The notes under the pieces were generated by a model that worked only from the letters and a program-made list of their open reading frames with translations, was not told where the DNA came from and made no database searches. Both the position numbers and the translations under genes were made by a program. From Streptomyces sp. SID9727 (lineage in GTDB: Bacteria > Actinomycetota > Actinomycetes > Streptomycetales > Streptomycetaceae), in NCBI RefSeq assembly GCF_010550605.1, contig NZ_JAAGNI010000525.1:1-35339 (forward strand): 35,339 bases of DNA, given 5' to 3'. Shown one piece after another: positions 32,641-35,339 of this stretch (position 1 is its first letter; every line of letters begins with the position of its first letter).

Positions 32641-33093
32641 TCAGCGCAGCCGGGCCACGCGCCAGACGGCGAGCGCGACGAGCACGGCGCAGACCCCGGC
32701 GTAGAGCGCGATCACGCGCCAGTCCGGGCGCTGCGACGAGCCCCTGGAGGGCAGTCCGGGCCAGGCGTACCCGACGCGGCGGGCGGCCATCATGGACCAC
32801 CCGGCGGCGCAGCAGCTGATCAGGAGGCCCAGCATGGCGACGACCGCGCCGCCGTCGCCGAACTCGAAGGCCAGCGGGAAGGCGAACATCAGCGAACCCA
32901 CCGCGGCCAGCGTGACGATGGGCGCGAGCTGCCAGATGCGCAGCCGGCGGGCGGGCCGCAGCTCGACCTCGACCTCGGGGGTCACGTCGAGCTCGTCGGG
33001 CCCGTCCGGGCTGAGGCTGTCCGCCTCACGCCCGGCACCCGGTACGCCGTGTTCCGGTACGTCTTGTTCCGTGTCGCGAGGGCCGGCCTCCAT
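32641..33093 (-). CDS. Small membrane protein of unknown function
   Basis: A 150-aa protein with an acidic N-terminal region of about 55 residues (DELDVTPEVEVELRPARRLR) and three hydrophobic segments: WQLAPIVTLAAVGSLMFAFP (about 58-77), AVVAMLGLLISCCAAGWSMM (about 83-102) and VIALYAGVCAVLVALAVWRV near the C-terminus. I do not recognise a family. The start is ATG 33093 (MEAGPRDTEQ), with GGAGGG 9 nt upstream; GTG 33099 is an alternative and the ATG at 33147 has no ribosome site. It lies between miaA (upstream) and dapF (downstream) on the same strand. Confidence 0.75.
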   Translation of the reverse strand: MEAGPRDTEQDVPEHGVPGAGREADSLSPDGPDELDVTPEVEVELRPARRLRIWQLAPIVTLAAVGSLMFAFPLAFEFGDGGAVVAMLGLLISCCAAGWSMMAARRVGYAWPGLPSRGSSQRPDWRVIALYAGVCAVLVALAVWRVARLR

Positions 33094-33197
33094 CGCCACG
33101 CGCCCTCCCAACTCGGACTCCAGTCGATCGATGCTCGATGATGGCACGGCCGCGGTCGCCGAAATGACGGGCGGAGCGTCCCGATGCCATCACGTGA

Positions 33198-34136
33198 TCA
33201 GGCTGTAACCGCCCGTTCGACCAACGCCAGTGCCTGGCCGGGGAGTTCCCCGCGGTGCTCCACGGCGCCGCTGAGCCATCGGACGCGCGGGTCGCGGCGG
33301 AACCAGGAGTCCTGACGGCGCGCGAAGCGTTTGGTGGCGCGCACGGTGTCGGCCCGCGCCTGGTCCTCGGTGCACTCGCCGGCCAGCGCGGACAGCACCT
33401 GCTGGTAGCCGAGGGCCCGTGAGGCGGTACGCCCCTCGCGCAGCCCCTGCGCCTCCAGGGCGCGCACCTCGTCCACGAGTCCCGCTTCCCACATGCGGTC
33501 GACGCGCAGGGCGATGCGCTCGTCGAGTTCGGGGCGCTCGACGTCGACGCCGATCTGGACGGCGTCGTAGACCGCGTCGTCGCCGGGAAGGTTGGCGGTG
33601 AACGGCTTGCCGGTGATCTCGATGACCTCCAGGGCCCGGACGATGCGCCGGCCGTTGCTCGGGAGGATCGCGCGGCCGGCCTCGGGGTCGGCGGCGGCGA
33701 GCCGGGCGTGCAGCGCTCCGGAGCCGTGCCGGTCGAGCTCCGCCTCCAGGGCGGCCCGGACCTCGGGGTCCGTGCCGGGGAACTCCAGGGCGTCGATCGC
33801 GCCCTTCACGTACAGGCCGGAGCCGCCCACCAGGATCGGGGTGCGGCCGTCGGCGAGGAGCCGGTCGATCTCGGCACGGGCCAGGCGCTGGTACTCGGCG
33901 ACGCTGGCCGTCTCGGTGACGTCCCAGATGTCCAGCAGGCGGTGCGGTACGGCGGCGCGCTCGGCGAGCGTCAGCTTGGCGGTGCCGATGTCCATCCCCC
34001 GGTAGAGCTGCATGGAGTCGGCGTTGATCACTTCGCCGCCGAGCTGCTGGGCGAGGTAGACCCCCAGGTCGGACTTTCCTGCTGCGGTGGGGCCGACGAC
34101 GGTGATGACCCGAGGTGCGGGAGCTGAGCTTGTCAC
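33198..34136 (-). CDS. miaA: tRNA dimethylallyltransferase MiaA
   Basis: A 312-aa enzyme that transfers a dimethylallyl group to N6 of A37 in tRNAs reading UNN codons. The P-loop is GPTAAGKSDLG (15-25). Further family motifs are NADSMQLYRGMDIGTAK (about 37-53), PHRLLDIWD, ILVGGSGLYVKGAID (substrate channel), SNGRRIVRALEV and GYQQVL near the C-terminus, followed by TKRFARRQDSWFRRD. The length is typical. The start is GTG 34136 (VTSSAPAPRV), preceded by GAGGGAGA; the frame continues upstream to 34499, but that part is not family-like. The gene diverges from the small antitoxin-like gene at 34282. Confidence 0.96.
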   Translation of the reverse strand: MTSSAPAPRVITVVGPTAAGKSDLGVYLAQQLGGEVINADSMQLYRGMDIGTAKLTLAERAAVPHRLLDIWDVTETASVAEYQRLARAEIDRLLADGRTPILVGGSGLYVKGAIDALEFPGTDPEVRAALEAELDRHGSGALHARLAAADPEAGRAILPSNGRRIVRALEVIEITGKPFTANLPGDDAVYDAVQIGVDVERPELDERIALRVDRMWEAGLVDEVRALEAQGLREGRTASRALGYQQVLSALAGECTEDQARADTVRATKRFARRQDSWFRRDPRVRWLSGAVEHRGELPGQALALVERAVTA

Positions 34137-34281
34137 CGGCTCAGTCTCCCTCAAACCCGCGCCGCGCATCCCGAATGAGGGAAGCGCGGGCGGGGAAGGT
34201 GACGCGACAGTGCGGTCTTCCCCGTACAGTGGTTGTACATATGGGTTATTTCTCACAGTTTCCGAGCGGAGAAGGTGCCCG

Positions 34282-34521
34282 ATGGGCTTCATGGACAGTG
34301 TGAAGGCGAAGCTGGCTCCGGCGAAGGAGAAGGTCAGCGACCTCGCGCAGCAGCACGGGGACAAGATCGACCAAGGGCTTGAGAAGGCCGCCCGGACGGT
34401 GGACGAGAAGACCAAGGGCAAGTACAGCGACAAGATCGTGACGGGCCGGCAGAAGGCCAAGGACGCGGTGGACAAGCTGGCGAACAAGGACGGCGGCACG
34501 ACGCCGCCGCCCGCCGCCTGA
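34282..34521 (+). CDS. MT0933-type antitoxin-like protein (orphan)
   Basis: A 79-aa, highly charged, Lys-rich helical protein. The sequence reads MGFMDSVKAKLAPAKEKVSD and continues QQHGDKIDQGLEKAARTVDE, KTKGKYSDKIVTGRQKAKDA, then a short Gly/Pro/Ala tail. This resembles the MT0933-like antitoxin family (Rv0909 in the mycobacterial Rv0909-Rv0910 system), with its DKIDxGLdKAakxVDekTkGKYsdKI pattern. The start ATG is supported by GGAGAAGG upstream. No toxin gene is adjacent: the next gene is a convergent LigB-fold protein and upstream is miaA. So this is either an orphan or a family member with another role, such as a stress protein. Confidence 0.8.
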   Translation: MGFMDSVKAKLAPAKEKVSDLAQQHGDKIDQGLEKAARTVDEKTKGKYSDKIVTGRQKAKDAVDKLANKDGGTTPPPAA

Positions 34522-34523
34522 CA

Positions 34524-34581
34524 GCGGGACGGCCGGTGGGCCCCCGGAGCGACGCGCTCGGGGGCCCACCGGCCGTCCCGC
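34524..34581. terminator. Long bidirectional hairpin
   Basis: A 23-bp perfect stem: GCGGGACGGCCGG... (34524-34546) pairs with ...CCGGCCGTCCCGC (34559-34581) around a 12-nt loop, between the convergent genes ending at 34521 and 34587. Confidence 0.9.
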
Positions 34582-34586
34582 GACCC

Positions 34587-35300
34587 TCACGACCAGGTGG
34601 CGACCAGGTAGCCCACTCCGTACGGCGCGTCCTCGTACAGCAGCCGGCCGGCCAGACCGGCTCCCTCGGCCGCCCCCGCCAGCACCTGCCAGGGCGCGCG
34701 CCCGGCCGCCTTGAGCTCGGACGCGAGTGCCTCGTCCAGCGCGGCCAGTGCCTCGGGATCGGCGGCGCCCAGGGCCCGCGCGGCCTCCGCGTCGAACGCT
34801 GCCGCGCGCTCGTCCAGATAGCCCGGGGCCTTCAGCGTGCGGCAGGCGCTGCCGTCGCCCATCACGAGCAGGGCGACCCGGTCCGCCCGGCGGGCGAGCT
34901 CCCGCCCGGTCTCCGTGCAGCGCACGGTCTCCAGCTGTTCGCCCACGCCCAGGCCCTCCACGGGCGCGTCGGCCCCTCCCGCACGGGTGAGGAGCCAGGC
35001 GCCCACCGCGAGCGAGGGCGGGAGGGGGCGGTCGTCGCGGTCTTCCCGTTCCCTGCCGAGCCGGACCTCCAGACCGACGCCGAATTCCCGGAAGCCGCCG
35101 ACGGCCCCCTCGGGGTGGGCGCCGCGCCCGGCGGGCGCGGCCGGGCCGATCACCACGAGCAGGTCGGGCCGGGAGGCGGCGAGGACGCCCAAGGCGTCGG
35201 TGCACGCCCTTCTGGCGTCGTCCAGCTCGGGCGCGGCACCGGCGGCCACGTCGGGCACGAGCAGCGGCGGACAGGGGCAGACAGCGGCGGCGACAAGCAT
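34587..35300 (-). CDS. LigB-fold (class III extradiol dioxygenase-like) protein
   Basis: A 237-aa protein with the opening MLVAAAVCPCPPLLVPDVAA, the LigB/extradiol dioxygenase superfamily N-terminus. Canonical members read CPHPPLLVP, with a histidine that binds Fe(II); here that position is Cys (CPCPP). A later metal site usually reading GDxSH is GDGSACRTLKAPGYLD. The protein therefore keeps the fold pattern (LLVVIGPAAPAGRGA, VALLVMGDGSA) but probably not canonical iron catalysis. The ATG at 35300 has no Shine-Dalgarno, but TACGCT lies 7 nt upstream. It converges with the antitoxin-like gene. Function unknown. Confidence 0.78.
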   Translation of the reverse strand: MLVAAAVCPCPPLLVPDVAAGAAPELDDARRACTDALGVLAASRPDLLVVIGPAAPAGRGAHPEGAVGGFREFGVGLEVRLGREREDRDDRPLPPSLAVGAWLLTRAGGADAPVEGLGVGEQLETVRCTETGRELARRADRVALLVMGDGSACRTLKAPGYLDERAAAFDAEAARALGAADPEALAALDEALASELKAAGRAPWQVLAGAAEGAGLAGRLLYEDAPYGVGYLVATWS

Positions 35301-35307
35301 GGTCGGC

Positions 35308-35313
35308 AGCGTA
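35308..35313 (-). promoter_or_regulatory. Candidate -10 element, leaderless LigB-fold gene transcript
   Basis: TACGCT (minus strand, TANNNT) ends 7 nt before the ATG at 35300; no Shine-Dalgarno lies between them. Confidence 0.4.
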
Positions 35314-35339
35314 CTGCGCCCCCTCCCCCGGGCCGGCCG

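Overview
The window is a high-GC actinobacterial chromosome segment. Gene content, GTG starts, GC-biased third codon positions and order (miaA, dapF, rshA, hflX, siderophore synthetases, lexA, nrdR-nrdJ, rnhB) point to Streptomyces. From memory this matches the S. coelicolor SCO579x-SCO581x neighbourhood. No tRNA, rRNA, CRISPR, prophage or intact insertion sequence was seen.

Left part (1-8.4 kb): a truncated DUF4192 gene diverges from a RecQ-family helicase with a phosphoribosyltransferase-like tail. A perfect palindrome of two consensus DnaA boxes lies between them. A short unknown gene follows. Then come, on the minus strand, a proline-rich conserved protein, RNase HII (rnhB), the decayed C-terminal half of a TetR regulator and a large DUF4153/DUF4173-type membrane protein. 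A gap of about 370 bp holds the last codons of an IS481-family transposase and a 57-bp hairpin.

Middle part (8.4-16.4 kb): an ADP-ribosylglycohydrolase, a histidine phosphatase and a YdbC/DUF4937-type protein on the minus strand, a TerD-family protein on the plus strand, then nrdR-nrdJ (class II ribonucleotide reductase and its repressor) divergent from lexA. The nrdR/lexA intergenic region carries two NrdR boxes and an SOS box, so dNTP supply and DNA-damage control face each other across about 500 bp.

Right part (16.4-35.3 kb): a DinG/YoaA-type iron-sulfur helicase lies downstream of a four-gene NRPS-independent siderophore cluster (diaminobutyrate-type aminotransferase, two IucA/IucC synthetases, one GNAT acyltransferase). 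The cluster has no decarboxylase, hydroxylase, exporter or recognisable iron box nearby. A divergent secreted trypsin-like lipoprotein follows, with a degenerate duplicate of its own C-terminus after its stop codon. Then come hflX, an M1 peptidase, rshA with a reduced synthetase region, dapF, a small membrane protein, miaA, a lone MT0933-type antitoxin-like gene, and a LigB-fold protein lacking expected metal histidines. Convergent pairs are separated by strong hairpins, and six minus-strand genes have a TANNNT hexamer 6-10 nt before the start with no Shine-Dalgarno, suggesting leaderless transcription.
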